A stretch of 64,000 nucleotides of DNA from Aphelocoma coerulescens (Eukaryota; Chordata; Aves; Passeriformes; Corvidae): assembly GCF_041296385.1 (NCBI RefSeq), contig NC_091015.1, positions 93,170,004 through 93,234,003 of the forward strand, read 5' to 3'. Made by a program: the position numbers and the translations under genes. Numbering within the stretch: the stretch's first letter is position 1; each line of letters opens with the position of its first letter. Positions 24,840 through 35,810 of the stretch are shown in pieces. The notes below the pieces were generated by a model. That model saw only the letters and a program-made list of their open reading frames with translations. It was not told the DNA's origin and did no database searches.

Positions 24840-26223
24840 GTGAGCAGAGGGCTGGGAGCTACTCAATGCACCTAGACAACATTTCTGCTGTATCAAAAGA
24901 ATTCTCCTTGCTGCTTTTCCGCGGTGGCATTTGAGATCAACTTACGCTGATTGTTAATGACAAAAGTAGATTTCACTTGAGGTATTGTAATTGCAGATCC
25001 TTTTACTCATCAATCCCTGTTAGGCAGGAAGTTGGATTTTGCATGTGTGTATAATTTATACAGCAGGCTTTCCTGGAAAAAGCAAATCACTCAAGACCTT
25101 TTGTGGGATTTTTTTTCCTAATTGTGTTCCCTGGTGGCTTGTTCAAGAAGTAAATAGGGCCATTAGCAATCACCATGGCATCTACTGAAGAAAATCCTTT
25201 GGCTCTGATGACCCAATATCAAGGTTACTCTTCATCTTCCTGCACTATATCTCTATAGAGGAGATGTATCTGCTGAATATATTCTGGGTCAGACTGTCAG
25301 CTAGTGTTTATACCCAACCTATTCTGTGAAAAAGCAGGACAGAGGTACTGAGAGTCTATAATGATATCCATACTATTTCATCATTATTCCCAAAGTGCTG
25401 TTTTCTTTTTGTGACCTTTTAAAATAACTCTGCTTTTCAGATCCACTGAATTAAGAAAGGATGTGCATTCTGGAAATGCCTAGTTCAGTATCTCCAGATT
25501 ACACAGTTTGTTCATGCAGCTGCAAAGCTTTTTTGCAAATGAGGATTTTTCTTAAATCCTACCTGGATAATCCAGTTCTTAATTTATGCATTTTTCTTTG
25601 TAATTAAAGACATTTTAATGAAATTCATTAAAAACAGCAAGAAAAGTCTGGATCTTCTAGTTGGCAGTGCAATATGAAGTTAATTTAAAACTTTTTCAAA
25701 TTCCACTAATCATCTCTCTAGATAGCTACAGAAATAAGAAAAAAACAATCATTTGAAAATTCATATTCTAAATACCCATATTACTTTTTTAAAAAAAACA
25801 GGATTTATGCTCTTAAGGCCTTCAGACATTTCTGCCACTTGAAAATCAGGGAATTAATGCAGTAAAGAGGAAATAATTCTTATTCAGTAGAAAGATAGTA
25901 TGTGACTCATTGTAATAGGAAGAACTGCGTATATATGATTAAAAATATTCATAGAATCATAAAATTAGTTTTGTAATATTGGGGGGAAAATGACTGGCTT
26001 TATTAAGTAGAATTTATTTCTGTAGGAATGTTATTACATAAGAAGATACTTCTTGCAAATGCAAGTTTCTGTAAATGCACAGGTATTTCTCAATGCATTT
26101 TTGCCTGGCTTAGTATACACAGATACTTGCCACAAAAAGTGCCTTGGTGAAAGAGCACTTGGTGGTTACCTTTCCTATGTTCTTTTCATTTTCTGATTTC
26201 TTTTTTTTTCTTTATCTTCCCAG
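24840..26223 (+). other. SEMA5A last intron, about 1.4 kb
   Basis: The intron runs from donor GTGAGC to an acceptor preceded by a long pyrimidine tract (TTTTTTTTTCTTTATCTTCCCAG). It is AT-rich and holds nothing recognisable. Confidence 0.8.
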
Positions 26224-26343
26224 GCATTTAACAAAAACAACCTGATTCTAGAGGAGAGAAACAAATACTTCAATCCACATCTTACTGCAAAGACTTATTC
26301 TAATACCTATTTTACAGATTTCAATAATTATGATGAGTACTAA
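26224..26343 (+). CDS. SEMA5A: SEMA5A last coding exon, C-terminal tail and stop
   Basis: This segment (39 codons plus TAA) encodes the end of the cytoplasmic tail. It starts AFNKNNLILEERNKYFNPHL, continues TAKTYSNTYFTDFNNYDEY, then stops. The tyrosine-rich end is the feature that separates SEMA5A from SEMA5B. The few changes I notice against human as I remember it (Gly to Ala, Ala to Thr, Leu to Phe) are mild. Several tyrosines (NKYF, KTYS, NTYF, NNYDEY) could be phosphorylated, but no motif proves this. The frame is phase 0, continuous with the previous exon. Confidence 0.97.
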   Translation, partial: AFNKNNLILEERNKYFNPHLTAKTYSNTYFTDFNNYDEY

Positions 26344-28382
26344 TGGGCTTGTGCATTTTCTGGCCTCCTGTAACTCCCCAGTCCCCAAGGCCTGTGCTAC
26401 TCGAGTGCTCATGTGATTGAGGCTTCAGAGATGAAGTTCAGAGACATTTCAAGCACGATCCAAGCCATCAATGTCCCATTGCTGCCAAAAGCCCAAACTG
26501 CCTGTTTGTGACATGATGTTTTCTTTGCAGAATGCAAGGTTGGCCTTCAGTGTCAGGGGCAGCTGTAGCCCCTCGGTGTTGCTGGACTACTCATGAGGAT
26601 TGCATTGCTTTGCTCAGTTTCATAAATTTCCACTCATATTTCTCTAACAAGTGACTAAGTAATGCCTGAGTTTTAAAAAGAAATAATAATGCTACCCCTT
26701 AAACCTGTGCCAGGAGTACAAATCTAATTTTCTTTTTAGGTGTTGTCTTTTATTTCCTTGGGGTGTAAAAAGGGATCTTTGCTGTTAGCCCTCTGTGCAG
26801 TCTCCTGAAGCTCACACTGCCAAAAAAAGCTCACAAGGTGCTGGGGATGACAAGAAGAAATGTGGTGGTTTAGTGATCCTCTGCAACAGCTCTGGGCTCT
26901 GTAGTCTGATCTTCCTGGGCTGTAAATCACTCTGGCTGCAGTTCAGCTGCTCAGAGTGCAGAGAAGTACTAAGGCTGTACCAAGGGATACAGTCTTGTAA
27001 TTAACCCGGACACCTCCGGGGTCAGTGGCTCGCAGTTGCAAGCCGAGCCCAGTCACATAAAGCCTTCACCTTGTTCAGTTTAATTTTTGTGAGGGTGTGG
27101 AAGGGCATGTCCCACAGGGAGGCCAAGGGAGGAGGGCAGATGGGAGAGGCACTCTGGGAGGTTTTTCTCTGTGTCTGTAGTAAACCAGCCTTGCTGCAGC
27201 ACGCGGGTTTGCTGTGGCATTCCACAGGCTTCCTCTCCCTGGTGCGTGTGCATGGAACACACTTGTCTCTGATGGCCGTGGCCACAGAACAGTGCAGCTG
27301 CACCGTGTTTTGTGTGCCCTCTCTGGATCTTGGGGGTATGTAGGCATAATCAAAGGTCTGCTTTTTTCTTTCCAGCTTTTACTTTATATGCACATGTCTG
27401 ACAAACAAAGCTGGCTCAGAGAACATAGATATATTTGCAAAGGGCTGTCTCATCTTGCTGTGGTGTCTGACCTGCATCAGTCAGCTCCTAGAGGAACATT
27501 CTTTTGGTGTTTTAAGTGATGGTCTTGTTGGACTTCATTGGTGTAAATATTTAAAGTACTGTTTGAGTTTTAAGTTATCAGTTTTAATTCCTTTTTTAGT
27601 GGTAGATGAGGAAAGACGAAGTTTTATGCAATTTTTCTTTGTTCTGTCTGTCTTCACCCACATTCATGGCATTGTTATTTTTGTGTCTGAAATTCCAGAT
27701 GTATACCTAAAAAGAAAGTTGCAGGGATTTGAGTCAGATTTTCCAGAGTATATAGTAGCAAGGAAGCATTTGCTATTCTCAGAAGCTTGTGAGAAGAAAT
27801 TATAAGTGAATACTAAGGATTAAAGAACTGGGCTTTCATTTTCTTGCTAAAAGCAAAGACCATTGCACTAGATTACTAGGGAGGCATGCAGGGAGAAGCA
27901 GAGTGGAAATGTTTCCATTCTGTTTAGAGCCCTTGCTAATTAGGTTATGTTATGATAGACAAATAGAGAAGAAACATGTATAGATTAAAATTATTCACAA
28001 CTATGTATGAAAAAAATCAAAAAGTACCAAGAAACATAGCAATGGTAAACACTGTATCTACTGATAGCAGTGAGCTACATATTTGAATGGGGATAGATCT
28101 GAATGTAGCACTATGCTTCCAATCTGTTCTGCAGAAAAATGAAAAAATTCAAAGTGGTCTTTAAAATGCTATGCAGTAAAATGAACACACATTTACTATC
28201 TAGGAAAGTAATTAAGCTCAGCTGCCTATTTTTTCCAGCTGAGTAGTTCTCCCTGTTACTAACTCAGTCAAATGAAAGCACCTCACCTTCACACCAGCTC
28301 ATCTCCAGAAAGTATAATAATGCTGGGTCTCTATAATTTGTGATTTTTTACTGTACATTAGATTTGGTTTTCCAGGAATAAA
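26344..28382 (+). other. SEMA5A: SEMA5A 3' untranslated region (end uncertain)
   Basis: Sequence after the stop codon is presumably transcribed as 3' UTR. I found no AATAAA before 28377-28382; an ATTAAA variant lies at 27819-27824. Either could be the cleavage signal, or the UTR may be longer. The part at 26.8-27.3 kb is less AT-rich and has open frames on both strands, including 93-codon ones, but none is recognisable. The open frame at 27455-27805 is also unsupported. Confidence 0.45.
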
Positions 28383-29371
28383 TTAGCTGATTGCCCTGGG
28401 TAAGAGAAAATTTTCTTTGCAAGAGATAGAGGGGAGAAAACTCTCCAAGTCATAAGCAGTATGGTATTTGAATTACTGTGTTCATGCCAAAAGATAGATT
28501 TTATATTTAAATAAGGTAAAATAAAACCTATATTGTTGCTACTGCCAAGAAAAAGCAGCACATGTACATACACACATATGAGCAACGTTGTTCCTTTCTG
28601 CCCCTGTACTAAGAGCACATTAGTCCAACTTCTGGATTTTATATTTAGACTATTAGTTTTAAGACCAATATATTTAAAATATTTGAACTATGTATTTTTA
28701 TTTTAACCTTTTTTAATTAAAATTACTGACATTATCTTTTTTCCTAAGTCTTCAGTAGTTTGAGGCACACCTATTTTCCGTTCTTTTCATGGATAAACAC
28801 ATACATTAGATACGTGTTATATGGGTGATAATAGTACCCTAGGTTAAGTCTGCATGATCATAGCTAGAAGTGCATTTAGCAGATGCTCAGTCTGCTCACA
28901 CTTCCCTCTCCCAAGGGAGTATTTCAGGTGTTCCAGATCTTTGAGCAGCTCCCATGCCAACGTGTCAGGAAAGTGTTTCTTTTAATTATTTCTCTTTGTC
29001 ATTTAGCTTCCTAGATTTAATTGTTCTATATCACAGGCAGAAATATATTCAAAACTCTTTCTGAAGCAGGAGAATAAACGTGGAAATTTCACAGCACTTA
29101 AATGAGGAAAACTTGATGGCAAGAGCTCCTTGTCAAGCTCGATTGTAAGACAACAGATTTTAAAGCCTTTAGATATTTGTGTCTTAGGTAATTTTAGAGG
29201 ACCCCAGATGCGCTGCCTGTATCAGTATTTTCACCTTCTGAATTCTATGTAGCTTCCCAGGTAGCTTAGTACAGCTTTTCCTAGTACATGGAGCAAAGCA
29301 AAGTGGAGTCTCTATTAATTTTCAACTTACTTTTCTAAAATAGGCTGCACACATTTTGGTGAAAAGCAGAT
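28383..29371. other. Non-coding stretch, no recognised feature
   Basis: AT-rich sequence downstream of SEMA5A. Neither strand shows a gene, RNA or repeat that I can identify. Confidence 0.6.
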
Positions 29372-29460
29372 TTCATAGAATTGTTTAGGTTGGAAGATGT
29401 AAAAGATTGAGTCCAACCATTAACCCAGCACTGCCAAGTCCCCTATTAAATTATATCCAT
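29372..29460 (-). mobile_element. CR1 LINE 3'-end fragment, antisense
   Basis: TCATAGAATTGTTTAGGTTGG followed by GAGTCCAACCATTAACCCAGCACTGCC is the reverse complement of the CR1 3' terminal consensus. Only about 90 bp remains, which is common because CR1 insertions are heavily 5'-truncated. The end at 29372 would be the element's true 3' end. Confidence 0.85.
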
Positions 29461-32400
29461 TTCTTCATGAAAGCTCTTATTTGTCTTTTTGTCAAAAATA
29501 TAACAAGTGGGCATTTCCTGCAAACCTTGTTTAAGCCAACAGAGCTCTCAAATTTTCTCAAGGATAAAATTTGGTTATGAAAGCATTGTTTGGTTCTTTG
29601 AAAGGGAAAATCAAATCAAGTCCCTTGCTCATCAAATGCTGTGCTTAAATATAGTTCATCCTTTCTCTTCGATAAAGTGATCTATCCTGGATAAATAATT
29701 ATATTACCTCTGATGCCATTAATTAATATTACTAACTGTGTTTACACTGATGGCATAAATTTTAAAATGCTTTTATATTTGGAATGCAAACAGTTTGGCA
29801 GATAAATGAAAATTCCCTAGGTAAAGCTGTTTCTGTGTAGCCCTGCTGCATGGAGGGAGGAGGAACCAAGATTGCCAGTCACATACTGCATGGTATATAC
29901 ACTCATTGGCCAACCCAAAGTACAACTAGGGTTGAGTACACATTTTGTGCTTATTTTTTTATGTCTGAATCATTGCATATGTTCCTCAGTTGCTTAAAAA
30001 ATGGACTCCTGTGCTTGCAGATATATCTTGGACTTTGATTTGAGTCTGATTATCTTTATGACCTTTTTAAGTTACTCTATGTAGAAGCTTTTCCAGCCAT
30101 TTGCAGTCACCTGATGTTGAAGCAGTGTGGTTTGGCTAAAACTAATCAAGAGATTTTTGACTAGGATTAGGAATTTCATAAGAGAGTGGAAGAAAGAATG
30201 GGGCTTAAACGGCTTTGATTTCCAGGCTATTAAGCAGTACTGATTAAAGTCTCACATGGGTGTAGGATACTGTGCATTTAGTTAGCTCTACCAGAGCTCC
30301 ACAACAGCCTCTGGGAAAACACCATGCCAGCGTACAAGTCAAGAGCTACTGAAACACACATGTTAGTGAAGAAAGTTCTCAGAGCATCAGACCATATGGC
30401 TGTTCAAACCAGAAAAGAGATTAAGAGGTCCCAGATGCAAGTAAAATGTTAATAGGATTAAATGCTTCAATATTTTTTTCCTCATAATTATTGAATGAAT
30501 ATATTCACTTCTTTAAATGTGGGACCAGTTTTAATAAAATCGGCACAACATGAGCACATTCCTAATGTTGATTGTATGCATAATGGCTTTGCTGTATGAG
30601 ATCAATTCTGTAAACAGTTTGGTCCAAGCTTATCGCGCTCTGCTTGAGGCATCTGGCCAATTTTGATTGTAGCTGCCATCAGCATCCTCTATGTCTTGTC
30701 TAGGAAAGCATACTTAGATGGGCAGAGTTACATCCTGATGAGGGCTTGTGTCTCTCCACCAACACTGCAGTGAGCCTAGAGAGATATACTTCTAATTTGC
30801 AGTGTCATTTCCATGCCTAGGCTGGCATAAGCTAGGCTCTTGAGTATAATTTTTACTCATCACGTAAGTAAAAATCAATGGTATAGATGTAACAAGTTAC
30901 TTATTTTAGTGTGTTTACAGAATTGACCCCAAAATGTATTGCTTCTGCACAAATCCATGCACAGTACAAGATGACTTCAATAGTAAGAAAACAGATTCAT
31001 TTAAAATTGTTCACAAACGAATCTGCATCTTGATATCAGGGAATAATATGTGTTCATTGTGTGGGGTATTTGAATTCATTCCTTTCTTTGCTAAATAAAT
31101 GAATGATAAAACAAGATACTGCTTGACTTCATTTAAAAGCCATTCTTCCAAATAAAGAAGGACTGTGGGATTTGTGGACATTTTCCCTTTTTTCTGTCTG
31201 CTCTTCTCCACAAAAATGAATGCATGTGTGGCTGAAATAGCCTTTAACTAGACTGTTCTGTGTCACTAAATGAATGCTTTACATTGTGTTGCCATGCGAC
31301 GACATTCTCTAACTGGGATGGTACAAAGAGGAAAATATGCAAACCTGGGAGGTTTGGCAACAACTTCAGCCCCAGAAGAAGCAAGGGTAGGCAAAAGTGA
31401 AAACAAAAATGTGGAAAACAAAAACGTAGAAGAATGTGACTGGAGACTTGGCTAACTTGTCAATAAAGTCACAGGAACACAGAGGCTTTGGGGGAACTGC
31501 CAAGGGTGAGGCTATCCAGACTGTAAGCTCCTGGATAATCAAGCCAGCTAGTAGCTCAAGAAAAGCAGTCTGATTGCAACAGGTATTTGTGCAAAGTTGC
31601 AGTTTTTACTCAGAATCGGGTGAGAAATTAGCTGGTGACACTGTCAGCATCAGGTTAACCAGAAGGGGTGGAAATGCTCTCACAAGTGGGGAGAGCCACC
31701 ATACAGGTGGCATTTCGACTATACCAAATATCCTTCTTGTTGGCACTAAGGATAAGGCAAGAAGGTTAAGAGCAGATCTGTAGAGCTGGTGCTGAAGTCA
31801 TGGATTTTGGACTAGCTCCAGGCTAGTCCCACAGACTGAATGCCCACAATAAGTTAGAGGGTGTACCCCTTTCGTTTCCCTCATTTACTAAAGAAAAAAG
31901 TCACCATGCAGATGGCATGCTCTGAGACTGCTTCATGGTGCAAGTTAAAGCACACTGAGAGGTGTACTGGGAACTGATAAACCTTTTGTTTTCTGGTGGC
32001 TTTTTGGATTGAGGTGGACACCTTCTCACATATTTTCCCCTTGCCTTTTCTGCTTGTGGGAAATTGATCACAGCTTCTACCTTGCTGAGTATTTATCAAT
32101 TTGAAGGAGAGATTTTATGCCAGTGGTGAGGCCTGCTAAAAATTTTTACTGTAAGACTGACATCAAGGGCTGTGGAAAACTGCTATAGGGATACCAAGTC
32201 TGTCGTACTGTAATTGGTCTTAAACTGAAGGTACCATAGCAATTCCTCAACTGAAATGATCATCTGAGATATGGTAATTTTCAGAAAAAGATACAGTGTA
32301 ACTTTCAGCATTCTCCTAATCCAGTCCTAGAGGCTGAGAATGCAGAAGGAAGGTGTTATTGGCACTTGGTTTTGTTATTTTTTCTCCCAAGGATTCATCC

Positions 32401-32511
32401 ACAAACCTCATCCGACAGTAGATTTGGATTTCGAAATATCATGGAAGGTAATTAACAATAACAAAATAGTTTTGGTCACTGCAATATAAGAGAGACATTA
32501 AACTATTAGAT
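29461..32511. other. Non-coding stretch, no recognised feature
   Basis: AT-rich unique sequence. The small open frames (for example at 29850-30038 and 31574-31783) are not supported by homology. A brief duplicated GAAAACAAAAA-type motif lies near 31396-31428. Confidence 0.6.
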
Positions 32512-32982
32512 AGAGAGTCCAAAGGAGGGCAACAAAGATGGTGAAGGGCCTTGAGGGGAAGCTGAATGAGGGGTGGCTGAGGTCACTTGTGTTTAGTCTG
32601 GAGAAGAAGAGACTGAGGGGAGACCTCATTGCAGTTGCAACTTCCTTGTGAGGGGAGGAGAAGGGGCAGGCACTGATCTCTTCCCTGTGGTGACCAGTGA
32701 CAGGGCTTGAGGAAATGGCCTGAAGTTGTGTCAGGGAAGGTTTAGGTTGGATATTAGGAAGAGGTTTTTCATCCAGAGGGTGGTTAGGCACTGGAACAGG
32801 ATCCCCAGGGAAGCGGTCACAGCACCAGCCTGACAGAGTTCAAGAAGCATTTGGGCAATACTCTTGGGTACCTGGTGTGACTGTTGGGGTGTCCTGTGCA
32901 GGGCCAGGAGGTGGACTTTGATCATCCTTATGAATCCCTTCCAGCTCAGCTTATTCTGTGTTTCTGTGTGATTCTGTGATAT
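32512..32982 (+). mobile_element. CR1 LINE 3'-end fragment, sense
   Basis: About 470 bp follow the CR1 3' coding and UTR consensus in order: TCCAAAGGAGGGCAACAAAG, then TTTAGTCTGGAGAAGAAGAG, then GGTTTAGGTTGGATATTAGG, then CACTGGAACAGG, ending with ATTCTGTG-type octamer repeats near 32960-32980, which mark the CR1 3' terminus. Stops and indels show it is dead. It is 5'-truncated. Confidence 0.9.
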
Positions 32983-35794
32983 GTTCCAGGATTTAGCAAC
33001 CATATTTCCTAATCCACTAAGCCCATGGTTTTGAATGAATTCTCACTTTTGTTAACTACAGCAGTAGACATTGAATGAAAGTGAAAGAAATATAAAATTT
33101 CAAATGGATGGAACATTTAAAGTCCCAACTTTTAAATAAAGCTTTGATGACAGGAAAGCTGCAGAAAAAATTGCTTTTATATCCTTGTGCTGAAAAGTGT
33201 TTTCTTTTGTCGTGGCCATATGAAATATCCTGTATAATGGAAAAATTGTTTATAACAGTGATGCATCAAAGATAAAACAATTGATATTGAGCTTGGAGAT
33301 TTTTAGCAGTAGTAAACATTTTGGTTTGTTTTCAGGACAATGCCACTGTTTGTTGCGATAATGGGAGTAAATGATCCCTATACAAATCTTTACAGGGAAT
33401 AATTTTTCCTTGCCATTAACTCCTTCAAAAATAGCTTTGTTAGCAAAACTTCTCATGAGAGCTGCTAAAGATACATTTAAGAAGAAACACTGGTGTGGTG
33501 GCTCGAGCATAGAAACACAGGTGCAGGGATCTAAGCCAGTTAAAACTGCAGCTTTGTTCACTGGTGCCAAGCTCATTTTGGATGTACACCTATTCAGACA
33601 GCTTATCAAGTTTGTCCCAGCTTGTCAAATTTATCAGCCTGTCCACTGACTTATTTAGTGCTCCACATGCTTTACTGATCATCTGGGACACAAAGAAGCA
33701 GCTCAAATGATGGGTGATGGCTGTTTTTCTATCTTACATCCCATCACATATTATCCTCTCCAGTGATGTTTTGGATATTTTAAATAATTTAATTTGATGA
33801 ATTATCTTTTATCAAATTGGATTCTAGATTGGGGAGAGTGGGGAGTGTATCATTTTTCTGGTCTTCATTACTCAGATTTATATTATTTGACTGCTTTTTT
33901 TTTTTTCTTGACTTAGTGTCTTGTTTCAAACTTTGGTAATAAAGATTTTTCTGCCCCATTCACGTATTTAATGTCAGCATAACCTGAGCATCATCTTTTT
34001 GTGCTCACCTAACACTTTTCTCCAAATCAGAACACTCAACATGTGTACTCAAATCTCAGTCACACATGTGTGGTCCTCTAAGCCATACTTTTCATTTGCC
34101 TCGTTTTTGTGGTAGCGGAAGCAGCACTAACCTGGAAGTGAACACCAAGTTCTGCAGTGATAAATTTGGAGTCTGTTCAGAAGAAAAGAAAAATCAAGAA
34201 AAGAAAAATCTTTACCTTTTTATATTCCCTTTGAAGCTTTCTTCCTGATGTTATTCAGGTGCTGCAGTGTATAAGTATATTTCTCTCTGAGTGCTCTTCC
34301 AGTCAATGCTTACGGTAAACGCCATGTTTATGGGATTTCTTGATCCCATGAAATGCTAAATGTGTCTGGTACTAAAACAGACATAAAACTTGCCATCAAC
34401 CCATAAAACAGAGATGGGTAGAAATGTTTTCACATCTCATGATTTGGCCCCAAATATGGATTTCCTAGACATATTCATAAATTCTCAAGAACATCCCTTG
34501 TATAGGTGTTTTTTTGAATCCTTGTCGACTACTTGTCCACGGCCATAATAAGACACCTTTGCCTATGATTTCCCATGAAACCCGAGTTAGGATTTCTCCT
34601 AAGGTACAGATTAGTGTGGAAGATACTTCCTAGTAGTAAAAATGTTGCTGTTAACATACACCATGCTGCAGAAAGGCACAGGTTGAACAGGGAATTTTAC
34701 TCTTCCCATCATTGGCATTCATGTAAAAAGTGAAAATAAAGTTAGCAGCTTGGCTTGCTGGGAGTGGTTTTGGAATATGAATTCCTCACATAGATTACAG
34801 CAATTAATGTACCATAATAAGAGCTGTCATACTAGGCTACACCAAAAGTATCTTCAAGCCTCTTTCCTGGGAGTAAATGCAAGCATCTGTATTTGTACTT
34901 CAGGTTTTCCTTATTTTGATATAATCCTTTTAAAGGATAGCCTTTCCTTGCTATGGAATCAAATATTTCTTCATTTTTTATTTTTACGTTTTCTCACAGG
35001 AATTGGAGCTGTCCAAGTCGTAATGGGATTACTTTCTGCATAGCAATCCTCCTCTCCACCGTAACTGAAAAGCCCACCCACCTGTTACCCTGTGCTACAG
35101 CACTAAGTTTGTGCCATCCTCCAGCCCCTATTCCAGTACAAGTTTCCAGACACTTTTGCAGTTGCCTCCATCTGATCTGTTTCCAGTCAAAAGCTGGTTT
35201 CTGGTTATGAATTTTAAATCTGATACCTGTGTTCTCTCTGGTCATCTGTGACTAGGTTGCTTCAGACTCCACCTGACAAGCCATCTCTGTTCCACAATAA
35301 AAATTTGATTACAGAAGGCTCATGTGTGTACTTAGGGACAGACAACATTACCAAAATGTTAGTAGTTTTTCAGATGAAGGTAAACATTTTTCTGAGAAAA
35401 AACACAGTAGGTAAAGTAAGTACAACCCTCCATGTTAAAAAATAATTTATGACAGGTAAATCTGTGAATCAGATGTCAAAATCTTACCCAGCCTTTATGA
35501 TTAAAGTTCATAGGTGACCTTGATAAAACAAAACCAGAAAGCACCAAAACCCCTAAATCAATAAACACATAGAAATTTCAGGAAAGGAAAGTTCATCCAC
35601 CACAACTCTTCAGCACATGCACTTAATCTAGAATTCAATATCTATTAAAAATCTGCACTCCATTTTTAAATGCTGACAAACACAAAATAAGTAAGAGAAC
35701 AATCAAAAAGTGTCCTAATATTCAGAGGAGCTGCACTCCTAAAGAACTGTGTGATGACATCAGCCAGTTATCAACCTGGAAAATTTTCAGATAA

Positions 35795-35810
35795 TAACGT
35801 TTAAACGTTA
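35795..35810. repeat. 16-bp perfect palindrome
   Basis: TAACGTTTAAACGTTA is identical on both strands, centred on the PmeI-like GTTTAAAC. It is AT-rich and contains two ACGTT units. No function can be assigned. Confidence 0.5.

Larger units (their letters stand above)
1..26343 (+). other. SEMA5A: SEMA5A gene, 3' portion (six coding exons and their introns)
   Basis: This interval is the 3' end of a semaphorin 5A gene, a transmembrane axon-guidance protein of neurons and other cells whose known partners include plexins and proteoglycans. Six coding exons (5856-6074, 15080-15250, 20200-20355, 22351-22398, 24628-24839, 26224-26343) join without a frame break. The introns are phase 1 up to the transmembrane exon, then phase 0 before the last exon. 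The exons supply 307 complete residues plus stop, matching the final part of human SEMA5A, which is about 1,074 residues long: TSP repeats 5-7, a single membrane helix and a short cytoplasmic tail. The paralogue SEMA5B is less likely because the C-terminal tail, ending NNYDEY, is that of SEMA5A as I remember it. The promoter, sema and PSI domains and first four TSP repeats are not in the window. Confidence 0.95.

Noticed and set aside
27022..27353. Overlapping 90-codon frames on both strands in the 3' UTR
   Set aside because: Open on both strands in a locally GC-richer part; no recognisable domain.
27455..27805. 116-codon frame downstream of SEMA5A
   Set aside because: No homology or splice context; probably part of the 3' UTR.
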